Positions 23,305 to 31,223 of a stretch of 38,064 nucleotides of DNA are shown here, piece by piece. Within the stretch, counting starts at the first letter, position 1, and each line of letters opens with the position of its first letter. A program made the translations under genes and the position numbers. Source of the DNA: Gemmatimonadota bacterium (GTDB lineage Bacteria; Gemmatimonadota; Gemmatimonadetes; Longimicrobiales; Gaopeijiaceae); the NCBI GenBank assembly GCA_022822445.1, contig JAJEBR010000039.1, positions 1 through 38,064 on the forward strand, in the 5' to 3' direction. The notes beneath the pieces were generated by a model, which saw only the letters and a program-made list of their open reading frames with translations, had not been told where the DNA came from and ran no database searches.

Positions 23305-23404
23305 TGTCCCGCTCGGGAAAATTAGCAGCCTGGTGCGACAGTCTCATCAGAAAATTTTCCCGTACGGGAAAAAAACACCCCAAATATTCCCGATCGGGAA
23401 AAAA
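23305..23404 (-). promoter_or_regulatory. Three palindromic operators upstream of the orphan hipB
   Basis: The sites are TGTCCCGCTCGGGAAAA (23305-23321), TTTTCCCGTACGGGAAAA (23355-23372) and ATTCCCGATCGGGAAAA (23386-23402). All share CCCG-NN-CGGG, and two are perfect TTCCCGNNCGGGAA dyads. Centre distances are 51 and 30 bp. The first covers the ribosome-binding region of hipB. This is the arrangement of a HipB autorepression region with a different consensus from E. coli HipB. Confidence 0.7.
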
Positions 23405-23562
23405 CTCGGGACGGCGCGGCCGGACACCTCTACAGGGTCGGACTACAGAGTCGGACCGCCGGGTGTGCGACACACGATGCACCAAGCGGGACCGCCGGAA
23501 TTGCCGCGCCGGCGCACTTCCGCTGCGGGTGGACGGCAGGTCGGCAATGGCTTCCGGTAGCT

Positions 23563-25890
23563 TCATCCCACGAACGTGTGCGAGTACTTCACCATCACCG
23601 CGCGACCGGACGACAACGGCCGCCGGGGGCCCAGGCCATTGTCGCGCTCGTTGTAGAGTCCCTCGTTGTAGACGATCCATAGGTCGGTGCCCTCCCGGAA
23701 GTGGTAGCGGAAGCGGACGTTGAAGGTGGTCTGACCGATCGCGCTATTGTACTGCCCGAAGGTGCTCAACGAGACGCGGGGGTTCAGGGCGGTATTCAAC
23801 TTGAGGCGCGCCAGCTGCGTGGTGGTCGAGACACCCCGGTCAGCGAATTCGAGGCGGTTGACTTCGTAGCCGGTCTCGACCTCCAGGTACTTCGAAAGGA
23901 CCCAGGCCGGATTCAGTGCCAGGCTCAGCCGCGTGCCGTCGTAGAAGGTGCCGGCCGACCCGTTGTACTCGCCGCGGTACCGGCTGCTGCGGGGCAGTCG
24001 GAACATGAAGGTGGCCTCGTGAAACCAGTACTCGCCGGCGGGCACGACCACCTCGGAGATCGGGAACGGCTCGCGCACGCTCTCGAAGCTCGACAGCCCG
24101 CCGAAGGTCAGATTCGAACCCTGGCGGAAGTCGAACTCGAGCTCGGGCCGGACTTCGCGGGACTCGGCGGTTCCGTCCCCATTGCGGAAGTAGTGGGCCG
24201 TGCCGACCTGGATCGCGCGCGACACCAGGGGCGACGTTTCGCTGCTGAGCTGCCGGTAGCGCAGCTGCGCACCGCCGTGGCTGAAGTCCCGCCGTGACTG
24301 GAAACCCAGCCCGGGCCGGTAGTCGGCGCCGACCCGAATCGCCTCGGCGTAGTAGGAGAACCCGTCGTCCCGGCGCCGTTCCAGCCGCCCCCTCAAGAGC
24401 CCGGACTCCAGTCCTCCTTCCTGCTCGGTGGCCTCGTCGACGGTGTGCGCCCACTGCAGGATCGCGTATTCGTCACCCAGCCACCTCACGACCGCGTCGA
24501 GTCCCAACGCGGTATTGTTTCGCCCGGCCGAGCCCAGCCGCGTCGTGAGCATTCCCCCAACCGCCGAATTCGCGTTCAGGATCCGCTGGCGCAGCCGCGC
24601 CACCCCGACGTTCTCGGCGGACCGGTCCCCGCCCGGCGCGGTTTGCATGTTCAGAAGGCCGAAGTCCGTACCGCCGAGCCTTCCGACCGCCCGGGCACCC
24701 CCGTAGATGCGGACGATCTCTCCCGCGTCCAGCCCGATCCGGCGGCTGTGGAAGATCCGGTTGTTCATGCCGCCCGTGTTGAAGTCGAAGGTCGAGGCGC
24801 GCTCCTGGAAGAACTGCCTCTTCTCGGGAAAGAAGAGGGGGAAGCGCGTCAGGTTGATCTGCTGGTCGTCGGCCTCGACCTGCGCGAAGTCGGTGTTGAC
24901 GGTGAGGTCGAGCGCGAGGTTGGAGGTGGGCGAGTACTTGAGGTCCAGCCCCGCCTCGGTCGTGGGATCCCGCTCGGTGCGCCACTCGGCCTGCGGGGCA
25001 ACGGGTGGCTCCGCGAGCGTCGGCGTTCGCCGGAATCCGCCCAGCGCATACGGCGTGATGTACAGTGGCGCGGTCTGCCGCACATCCCGCAGCACGACCC
25101 GCTGGGCCCGGGACGGCTTGGCGAACCCGAGACGGCCCCCGCCGGGATCGAGGGCCGGGAAAGTTTGCCGTTCGTTCTTGCGCGGGATCATCCGGTAGAC
25201 GATAAGGCCCATCGTCACCTCGCCCCCCGTCGTCTGGAACCCCAGGGTGGAGAACGGGATTCGGAGCTCGGCGAACCAGCCCTCGTCGCTGCGCGCAGTG
25301 GCGACGTCCCAGTACGAGTTCCACTCCCAGTTCATCGGCATGCCGTTGGTGAATTCGGCATCGTTGGAGACGGTGCGGTCCTGCCGAACGCCGGCGGGGT
25401 TGGTGACGAACCAGACGGCGGTCTCGTGGTCGTTGTAGCTGTCGATGATCACCGCGAGGATGTCGTCGCCGCTGTACTGGTCACGGTAGAAGGTGCCGAC
25501 CCGGATCTGATCGGGGTCGGTGTCGTACATGCGCCCCGACACGTACAGAAAGCGGTCGTCATGCGCGATCCGTACCTCGGTCCTCTCGGTGAGCGCGCCG
25601 CGGAAGTTGGGCGTGTACATGGTCATGTCGAGGGGGGCGACGGCGTCCCAGGCGGCTTCGTCCACGACGCCGTCGAGCTCGATCGGGCCGGAGAGGCGGG
25701 CGATCGCGACGGGGGCGTCCGGCGAGGGGGGGACGGGGGGGAGCTGGGCGGCGAGGGGGGTGGGGGCGGCGAGGATGGTGAGGGCGGCGACGGCCGGGAG
25801 CGGGGTGGGAGCGGTGACGGCCCGCATCGCGCCGAGGGCCCTGGAGCGGAAGGAGGAGCGGGCGAACGTGGCGCGGGCTGTGAGCTTCAA
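23563..25890 (-). CDS. DUF5916 outer-membrane protein, second copy
   Basis: This is a 775-residue protein read from TTG at 25888-25890 with GAAGG nine bases upstream; ATG at 25827 is an alternative start. The signal sequence ends at ILAAPTPLAAQ. The CBM9/DOMON-like domain (about 60-240) shows GPIELDGVVDEAAWDAVAP, then DDILAVIIDSYNDHETAVWF, then NPAGVRQDRT. The DUF5916 part shows LALDLTVNTDFAQVEADDQQ, then FPLFFPEKRQFFQE. The last strand is RAVMVKYSHTFVG, as expected of an outer-membrane barrel. It is clearly paralogous to 905-3580, which conserves the same key segments in the same order. The ligand is unknown. It stands alone between the hipB region and the divergent hydrolase. Confidence 0.87.
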   Translation of the reverse strand: MKLTARATFARSSFRSRALGAMRAVTAPTPLPAVAALTILAAPTPLAAQLPPVPPSPDAPVAIARLSGPIELDGVVDEAAWDAVAPLDMTMYTPNFRGALTERTEVRIAHDDRFLYVSGRMYDTDPDQIRVGTFYRDQYSGDDILAVIIDSYNDHETAVWFVTNPAGVRQDRTVSNDAEFTNGMPMNWEWNSYWDVATARSDEGWFAELRIPFSTLGFQTTGGEVTMGLIVYRMIPRKNERQTFPALDPGGGRLGFAKPSRAQRVVLRDVRQTAPLYITPYALGGFRRTPTLAEPPVAPQAEWRTERDPTTEAGLDLKYSPTSNLALDLTVNTDFAQVEADDQQINLTRFPLFFPEKRQFFQERASTFDFNTGGMNNRIFHSRRIGLDAGEIVRIYGGARAVGRLGGTDFGLLNMQTAPGGDRSAENVGVARLRQRILNANSAVGGMLTTRLGSAGRNNTALGLDAVVRWLGDEYAILQWAHTVDEATEQEGGLESGLLRGRLERRRDDGFSYYAEAIRVGADYRPGLGFQSRRDFSHGGAQLRYRQLSSETSPLVSRAIQVGTAHYFRNGDGTAESREVRPELEFDFRQGSNLTFGGLSSFESVREPFPISEVVVPAGEYWFHEATFMFRLPRSSRYRGEYNGSAGTFYDGTRLSLALNPAWVLSKYLEVETGYEVNRLEFADRGVSTTTQLARLKLNTALNPRVSLSTFGQYNSAIGQTTFNVRFRYHFREGTDLWIVYNEGLYNERDNGLGPRRPLSSGRAVMVKYSHTFVG

Positions 25891-25978
25891 CTTGGCGTGC
25901 CTTCAGTGGTCGGGTAGCTGGTGGGCGGGTGCGGGCGACACCGGCGGCCACCGGGAGCACGCCCGCCGATGATAAGAT

Positions 25979-26006
25979 ACTTCATGTCGATCCTCCACCA
26001 TGAAGT
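25979..26006. promoter_or_regulatory. Inverted repeat over the hydrolase start
   Basis: ACTTCATG (25979-25986) and CATGAAGT (25999-26006) form a perfect 8-bp inverted repeat with a 12-base spacer. The left arm contains the proposed ATG. In mRNA it would form a hairpin covering the start; in DNA it could bind a dimer. A TAAGAT sequence just upstream could be a -10 box. Confidence 0.35.
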
Positions 26007-26874
26007 GATCACGGCGCAGGGGGCTGCGGGGGCGCGGTCCGGGGCTGGGCCGTTACGGTCCGGAGGCTCACTGTCACGGTCCGGGGGCTCACTGTCTCGG
26101 CCGGGAACCTCACCGTCGCGGCAAATGCTCCTGCTGCATGGCATCTACGGCGCGGGCCGCAACTGGGGGAGCGTCGCGCGGCGGCTGGTCCGGGTGCGGC
26201 CTGAGTGGAGGATCGTGCTGGTCGACCTGCGGTCGCACGGGCGGTCGCCGCGGCTGGATCCGCACACCGTCGAGGCCTGCGCCGACGACCTGATGCGGCT
26301 CGAAGAGCACCTCGGCCGGGCAGCCGACGCGGTCCTGGGGCACTCCTTTGGCGGGAAGGTGGCGCTGCTCCATGCGCGTCGACGCGCGGTGGGGCCCAAG
26401 CAGCTCTGGATCATCGACTCGGCGCCGGGTGCGGGCCGACCGGGGGGCGGGGCGTGGCGCATGCTGGGCGTGCTGCGGCGCCATCCGGGTCCGTTCGGGA
26501 GCCGGGCCGAGGTGGTGGGGGCGGTGGAGGGGGAGGGGTACTCGCCACTCGTGGCCAACTGGATGGCGATCAATGCGGTGAGAGGACGGGAGGGGTGGGG
26601 GTGGCGGCTCGACCCGGACGAGATGGAGGCCTACCTGCGGGACTATTTCCGCGTCGACGCGTGGGACATCGCGGAGTCGCCGCCCCCCGGCACGACGATC
26701 CACTTTGTGAAGGCCCGCGGGTCAAGCGTGCTCGCCGAGGCCGACGTCGAGCGGATTCGCGCGGCCGGGCGCCGCACCGGCCACGTGGTCCTCCACGAGG
26801 TCGAGGGCGGGCACTGGCTCAACACCGAAAACCCGGACGCTGTCCATCAACTGCTGGCGGGGGTGCTGCAGTAG
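25984..26874 (+). CDS. Alpha/beta hydrolase, YbfF-like
   Basis: This is a 296-residue protein if started at ATG 25984 (MSILHHEVITAQ); ATG 25969 is an alternative. The alpha/beta-hydrolase fold is complete. The oxyanion motif is LLLHGIYGAGRNWGSVARRL, followed by DLRSHGRSPRLD, the nucleophile elbow LGHSFGGKVAL, the Asp in WIIDSAPGAG and the His in VEGGHWLNTENPDAV. The order and spacing match the E. coli esterase YbfF. The substrate is unknown but is probably an acyl ester or thioester. Between TAQ and the first HG motif lies an insert with a seven-residue repeat (RSGGSLS) that YbfF lacks. It converges on the TonB receptor gene, with a shared terminator between them. Confidence 0.85.
   Translation: MSILHHEVITAQGAAGARSGAGPLRSGGSLSRSGGSLSRPGTSPSRQMLLLHGIYGAGRNWGSVARRLVRVRPEWRIVLVDLRSHGRSPRLDPHTVEACADDLMRLEEHLGRAADAVLGHSFGGKVALLHARRRAVGPKQLWIIDSAPGAGRPGGGAWRMLGVLRRHPGPFGSRAEVVGAVEGEGYSPLVANWMAINAVRGREGWGWRLDPDEMEAYLRDYFRVDAWDIAESPPPGTTIHFVKARGSSVLAEADVERIRAAGRRTGHVVLHEVEGGHWLNTENPDAVHQLLAGVLQ
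26056..26118 (+). repeat. 21-bp in-frame tandem repeat, three units
   Basis: Units at 26056-26076, 26077-26097 and 26098-26118 encode RSGGSLS, RSGGSLS and RPGTSPS. The first two are nearly identical in DNA (one difference in the Gly codon, one at the third base of the last codon). The array interrupts the N-terminal strand region of the hydrolase. Confidence 0.8.
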
Positions 26875-26970
26875 AGACGACCCAGGAGGCGGGGGTCGCG
26901 GGGGAGAGTCGGGAGCGCCCGAGATGCGCGGCACGCGCGACGAAGCGAGGGGAGATCCACCAGAAGCGGA

Positions 26971-27007
26971 GGGGCCGCCGGGGGGCAACAAACACCCCGG
27001 CGGCCCC
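26971..27007. terminator. Strong bidirectional terminator hairpin
   Basis: GGGGCCGCCGGGG (26971-26983) and CCCCGGCGGCCCC (26995-27007) form a perfect 13-bp stem with an 11-base loop. It lies between the convergent hydrolase (ends 26874) and TonB-receptor (ends 27018) genes. Confidence 0.75.
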
Positions 27008-27017
27008 TGTAGCGAGA

Positions 27018-29786
27018 TCAGCGGAGTCGGGAGCGCGCCCCCGGGGTGATCTCGAAGCCGAAGTTGAAGGAGCGGGGATAGCCCAGGAAGACCTCGGCGT
27101 CGTCGGCCTTGTGGCTCAGCGCCCCGCGTTCGCGCTCGGCGTCGTTCCGGTATCCGTTGAAGCGGGAGTTGTCCCGCGCGTCCTGCACGTAGATCGTGTC
27201 GAAGATGTTGTAGGCGTTGAAGAAGAGCTTCACGGTGCCCCCGCCGAAGGCCGAGGCCATCTCCTCCGGCAGACTGTACCTCATGTGCAGATCGTAGGAG
27301 GTGTACCCCGGCGGGCTCCACGACTGGACCCCCCGGTCGATGGTAGTGGTACGCCCGAAGGGATCGTAGTCGGCGTAGTGCTTGCCGTAGGTCTTGCCGA
27401 CTCCCTGGATGAAGAAGCCGCCGGTCGGATTCAGCGACACCGCATACGCGAGCTGGAACTGGGGCGCATCACCGACCAGCAGCCCGTCAAGGTAGAATGT
27501 GTACTCCTCCGTCTCGGCCTGGCGGTCATCGGGCTTGAAGGTCCCGCTCGGATCGTTGGTGTACGTCCAGTCCCCGAAGGACAGCGCCGCGTCGACACGC
27601 AGGAAGGCGGCCGGCTGGAAGGCACCCTCGACCTCGATCCCCATGTGGCGCGCGTTCACGCCGAGCAGGTTGACCAGCCCGTCCTGGTTGTCACCCAGCA
27701 GATTGCGGATGAACTGGTTGCGGGTGCGGTTGTTCCACTGGGTGAAGTAGAGGTTCGCGTCCAGCGACAGGCTCCGGCCCATGGAGCGGAAGCGCGTTCC
27801 GGCCTCGAAGGAGAGGAAGGTCTCGTTCTTGGGGTCCGGGTTCTTGATGCCCCGGTTGTCGTCGATCACTCCGTCGAAGATCGGGACCTTGGAGACGTAA
27901 CCGGCGTTGCCGTAGACGGACCACTCGTTGCTGACGTTCCGCACGGTTCCGCCCTTGACCTGGTAGCCCGTGAGTCCACCGCTGTTGAGCTGCAGGAAGC
28001 CGCCGGCGGGGCCGCGGGTGAAGAAGTCGGTGAAGTCGTACGAGATCCGCGACATGCCGACCATCCCGTAGAAGGACCCGGCCGAAGTCGACTGCTCCGC
28101 TTGCAGGTGCGCGCCAAGCCAGTTGACGTCGTTCTCGTTGTGGTAGTTGATCTTGTCTCCCAGCAGGCGGTTCCCCTCGGCGTCACTCCAGAAGTCGGAG
28201 CTGCACCCGCGGAAGCAGTCGTTGTAGTAGCGGCCGCCCAGCAGGTCGCGGACTTCGCGGTAGTGCTCGATCGTCGCGGTCCGCCAGTCGAGTCCCGCCT
28301 CCGTAACCACCGAACCGAACACCTTCTGCAGCTTGGTGATCAGGCCGTAGGTGTCCTGGTTGTTCACCGAGTTGCGAAGGATTCCGCGGGATCCGCTGTC
28401 GCTGTCCTCGTTCCGCGCGATGGTCGCATCCCAGTCCGCGAAACGCTGCGTAAAGGTGTAGTCCCAGACGAGCGAACCGTAGGTTCCCGTGCCGCCGCCG
28501 CGGCCGCCGGAGTAGTACAGCACCGTGTTGGCGGACAGTCCGTCGCCCAGATAGGTGAACCAGTTCAGGTTGACCTGGGGCTTGTGGAAGTAGTTCTCCC
28601 GCTCGTTGATGAAGCCGCGGTCACGACGGCTGAACACCCCGGAACCCGGCCCGGTGCTCGTGAACTGCCTGCCGACGTAGCTCGGGCTCACGCCGCCCAC
28701 GTTGGGGCTCCAATAGCGCCCCGCCTCGAGCCCGAAGCGCGCCAGCGCCTCGCGGTCGTAGTCCTCCAGCGAAAAGGCGAAGTCGCGATCGATGGTGGCG
28801 ATGTTCAGCTTGTAGAGGTTCTGCCCGTGGCGCTGCGGGGCACCGACGGCGTAGAGCTCCAGACGATTGCTGTCGTTGAACTTGTACTGGGATGCCAGGT
28901 AGTAGGCCCACGCATCCGTCCACGCGCCGTCGATGATCCCGTCAGCTTCCTTGCGCACCCCCGACGCGGTCATCGAGAATTTCCCGATCGGGCCGGTGGA
29001 TGCGGTCATCGTCGTCTTGCGGAAGTTGCCGCTGCCGAACTCCTGCTTGAGCGTGTAGCCGGGGTCCTGGGCGCTCGGGTCGGTGATCACGTTCAGCGTG
29101 CCGCCGATCGACGGGGTGGCGAGGTTGATCGCGCTGAGCCCCCGCTGCAGCTGGATGCTGGTGGCGGCGTCGCCGAGGCCGTCCCAGTTGGACCAGTAGA
29201 CCCAGCCGTTCTCCATGTCGTTCACCGGCACGCCGTTGATCATCACGGCGGTGTTGCGCTGGCTGAAGCCGCGCACGTTGATGCGGGCGTCGCCGGCGCC
29301 ACCACCCTGGGCGGTGGCGTACACCGACGGGGTGAGATTCAGGACCAGGGGCAGATCCCGCGAGCCGAGCTGGGTCTGAATCTGCGCCTTGCGAACGTTG
29401 GAGAACGCGACGGGCGTGCGCCGGGGCTCCGCGCGCTCCGCGAGCACCTCCAGGCCTCCGAGCGACACCGCCGACGGCACCATGTCGAAGTCGACCGTCT
29501 CGACCTCGCCCCCGGTCAGCGTGATCTCCTGGGCTTCGGTCGTGTATCCGATCAGCTCGACCGAGACGCTGTAGGTCCCGACCGGGATGTCGGCGACCTC
29601 GTACCGGCCGTCCTCGTTGGTAATGCCACCGTACTGCCATCCGGTGATCGACTGGGAAAGCACCACCTGGGCGCTCGCCAGTGCGGATCCGTCGACGGTC
29701 ACCCTCCCGGCGACCGTCCCGTTCTGCTGGGCGCTGAGCGGTGCCGCCAGTGGCAGCAGCGCGAATAACGATAGAAGTCGCTTCAT
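27018..29786 (-). CDS. TonB-dependent receptor with N-terminal CarboxypepD_reg domain
   Basis: This is a 922-residue protein from ATG at 29784-29786 with GGAGGG upstream. The signal peptide is residues 1-19 (MKRLLSLFALLPLAAPLSA). A carboxypeptidase-regulatory-like domain occupies about 22-105 (GTVAGRVTVDGSALASAQVV; GYTTEAQEITL). The plug domain follows at about 120-240 (SVYATAQGGGAGDARINVRG; NTAVMINGVPVNDMENGWVY). A large 22-strand-type barrel runs to the C-terminus (YPRSFNFGFEITPGARSRLR). This is the SusC/RagA-like architecture, which imports large substrates with TonB energy, but no SusD partner is present. The substrate is unknown. It is divergent from the ABC/oxidoreductase operon. Confidence 0.92.
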   Translation of the reverse strand: MKRLLSLFALLPLAAPLSAQQNGTVAGRVTVDGSALASAQVVLSQSITGWQYGGITNEDGRYEVADIPVGTYSVSVELIGYTTEAQEITLTGGEVETVDFDMVPSAVSLGGLEVLAERAEPRRTPVAFSNVRKAQIQTQLGSRDLPLVLNLTPSVYATAQGGGAGDARINVRGFSQRNTAVMINGVPVNDMENGWVYWSNWDGLGDAATSIQLQRGLSAINLATPSIGGTLNVITDPSAQDPGYTLKQEFGSGNFRKTTMTASTGPIGKFSMTASGVRKEADGIIDGAWTDAWAYYLASQYKFNDSNRLELYAVGAPQRHGQNLYKLNIATIDRDFAFSLEDYDREALARFGLEAGRYWSPNVGGVSPSYVGRQFTSTGPGSGVFSRRDRGFINERENYFHKPQVNLNWFTYLGDGLSANTVLYYSGGRGGGTGTYGSLVWDYTFTQRFADWDATIARNEDSDSGSRGILRNSVNNQDTYGLITKLQKVFGSVVTEAGLDWRTATIEHYREVRDLLGGRYYNDCFRGCSSDFWSDAEGNRLLGDKINYHNENDVNWLGAHLQAEQSTSAGSFYGMVGMSRISYDFTDFFTRGPAGGFLQLNSGGLTGYQVKGGTVRNVSNEWSVYGNAGYVSKVPIFDGVIDDNRGIKNPDPKNETFLSFEAGTRFRSMGRSLSLDANLYFTQWNNRTRNQFIRNLLGDNQDGLVNLLGVNARHMGIEVEGAFQPAAFLRVDAALSFGDWTYTNDPSGTFKPDDRQAETEEYTFYLDGLLVGDAPQFQLAYAVSLNPTGGFFIQGVGKTYGKHYADYDPFGRTTTIDRGVQSWSPPGYTSYDLHMRYSLPEEMASAFGGGTVKLFFNAYNIFDTIYVQDARDNSRFNGYRNDAERERGALSHKADDAEVFLGYPRSFNFGFEITPGARSRLR

Positions 29787-30161
29787 GTTCCATCCCTCCC
29801 GTCTGTGGGTTTTGCGGTCATCATTTCGGCCGAGGCCGGCACCTCCGCCTCCGTGCAGCGGTCACGTGCAACTGGAATATGCTCGGCGGCGAAATTCCCA
29901 CGGGTCACGCGCCGGTAACGATTCTTCGTGCACTGTACGGTGTGGGGCACCGGACGCGTTTCCCGCGCTGGACACGTTTTCGCCCCAAACGTAGATTCTT
30001 TTTTCCGCGGTCGCAAACGGGCGGCCGCAAACGGCGCGCCGTGGAGTGCAGGATCCCCACACAAGGCCCTGCTCCGGCCGCCGCAACCCGCCGCGCCAGT
30101 CATCGTTGCCGACGCGGTTTTCTTGCGGTTGCAACACTGGAGGACTCATCAAGGAGGACGG
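29787..30161. other. Divergent intergenic region between TonB receptor and ABC operon
   Basis: This 375-bp region holds no gene that I can support. It should contain both divergent promoters, but no clear -35/-10 pair stands out. A short direct repeat, CGGTCGCAAACGG (30008-30020) and CGGCCGCAAACGG (30022-30034), lies near its middle, beside the T-rich run ATTCTTTTTT at about 29995-30004. Confidence 0.5.
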
Positions 30162-31223
30162 ATGATCGCGGTAGAAGGTGTCACGAAACGGTACGGGGCC
30201 ATCACGGCGGTGGACCGGGCCAGCTTCACGGTGAACCGGGGCGAGGTCGTCGGGTTTCTGGGACCCAACGGAGCCGGAAAGACGACGACCATGCGCATGC
30301 TGACGGGCACCCTGCAGCCCGACGGCGGAACAATCAGTTTCGACGGCGCTCCGATCAGCGAGGACCTCACCGCAGCGAAGGCCCGGGTGGGGTATCTCCC
30401 GGAGGCCAACCCGCTGTACGACGACATGCTCGTCTGTGAATTTCTCGAATACGTGGCGCGGCTGAGGGGGATGGACTCCGCCGCGACCCGTCCCGCGATC
30501 GGCCGTGCGGTCGAGGAAACGGGGCTGGAAGAGGTCTTCTTTCGCCCGATCGGGGAGATCTCGAAGGGGTTCCGGCAGCGCACCGGGATGGCCGGCGCCA
30601 TCCTCCACGAGCCGGAGATCCTGGTGCTCGACGAACCCACCGAAGGGCTCGATCCCAACCAGCGCGTCGAGATCCGCAAGCTGATGAGTTCGTTGGGCAG
30701 CGAGCGCACGGTGATCCTGAGCACCCACGTCATGCAGGAGGTCGAGGCGACCTGTGACCGGCTCCTGATCATCTCGCAGGGCGCGATCGCCGCGGACGGA
30801 ACGGTGGGCGAGCTGATGGACGCGGCCCGGGGCGTCTCCCACTACGCGGTGGAGGCGGCCGGCGACGGCGTGGCCGAGGCGCTGCGGGCCCTTCCCGGCG
30901 TCGCGGACCACTCGGCGGAACCGGTGGACGGCCGGGTCCGGGTGCGACTGGAGGCGGCCGCGGACCAGGAACTCCGCCCCGAGATCTTCCGGCTGGCGAC
31001 CGAGCGCGACTGGGTGCTGTGGGAACTGCGCCGGGAACGGGCTACGCTCGAGCAGGTGTTCCGGCAGCTGACAACGGGGGATGGAGCGCCGGGCGGCGGA
31101 GGCGTGGGGGCCGCAGGGGCCGACGCCGAGGTGTCCGGGACCGATGCCGTGGGATCGGGGGCCGAAGCCGAGGGACCCGGGCCCGATGCCATCCGCGCCC
31201 GCGGAGAGGAGGCGGCGAAATGA
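30162..31223 (+). CDS. ABC transporter ATP-binding protein, GldA-like
   Basis: This is a 353-residue protein from ATG 30162 with AAGGAGG upstream. Walker A is FLGPNGAGKTTTMRMLTG. The Q-loop region is VGYLPEANPLYDD and the signature is EISKGFRQRTGMA (a variant of LSGGQ, typical of GldA/CcmA-type subunits). Walker B is ILVLDEPTEGLDPNQR and the switch His is in STHVMQEVEATC. A C-terminal accessory domain follows to about residue 310, then a Gly/Ala/Asp-rich tail of 7-residue repeats. It overlaps the next gene by ATGA. With the permease-GldG fusion it should form an ABC-2 exporter complex. In Bacteroidota, GldA, GldF and GldG support gliding; no other gliding genes are seen here. Confidence 0.93.
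   Translation: MIAVEGVTKRYGAITAVDRASFTVNRGEVVGFLGPNGAGKTTTMRMLTGTLQPDGGTISFDGAPISEDLTAAKARVGYLPEANPLYDDMLVCEFLEYVARLRGMDSAATRPAIGRAVEETGLEEVFFRPIGEISKGFRQRTGMAGAILHEPEILVLDEPTEGLDPNQRVEIRKLMSSLGSERTVILSTHVMQEVEATCDRLLIISQGAIAADGTVGELMDAARGVSHYAVEAAGDGVAEALRALPGVADHSAEPVDGRVRVRLEAAADQELRPEIFRLATERDWVLWELRRERATLEQVFRQLTTGDGAPGGGGVGAAGADAEVSGTDAVGSGAEAEGPGPDAIRARGEEAAK
31116..31199 (+). repeat. 21-bp in-frame tandem repeat, four units
   Basis: Four consecutive 21-bp units (31116, 31137, 31158, 31179) encode GADAEVS, GTDAVGS, GAEAEGP and GPDAIRA, with GxDA as the conserved start. They form the C-terminal tail of the ABC ATPase, beyond its last conserved domain. Confidence 0.75.

Noticed and set aside
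26205-29768. An 1187-codon plus-strand frame spanning the hydrolase and TonB receptor
   Set aside because: It crosses a strong terminator and runs antisense to the receptor; no domain is recognisable.
30008-30034. A short CRISPR-like or iteron-like repeat (CGGYCGCAAACGG twice)
   Set aside because: There are only two units 14 bp apart with no further copies, which is too little to call an array.
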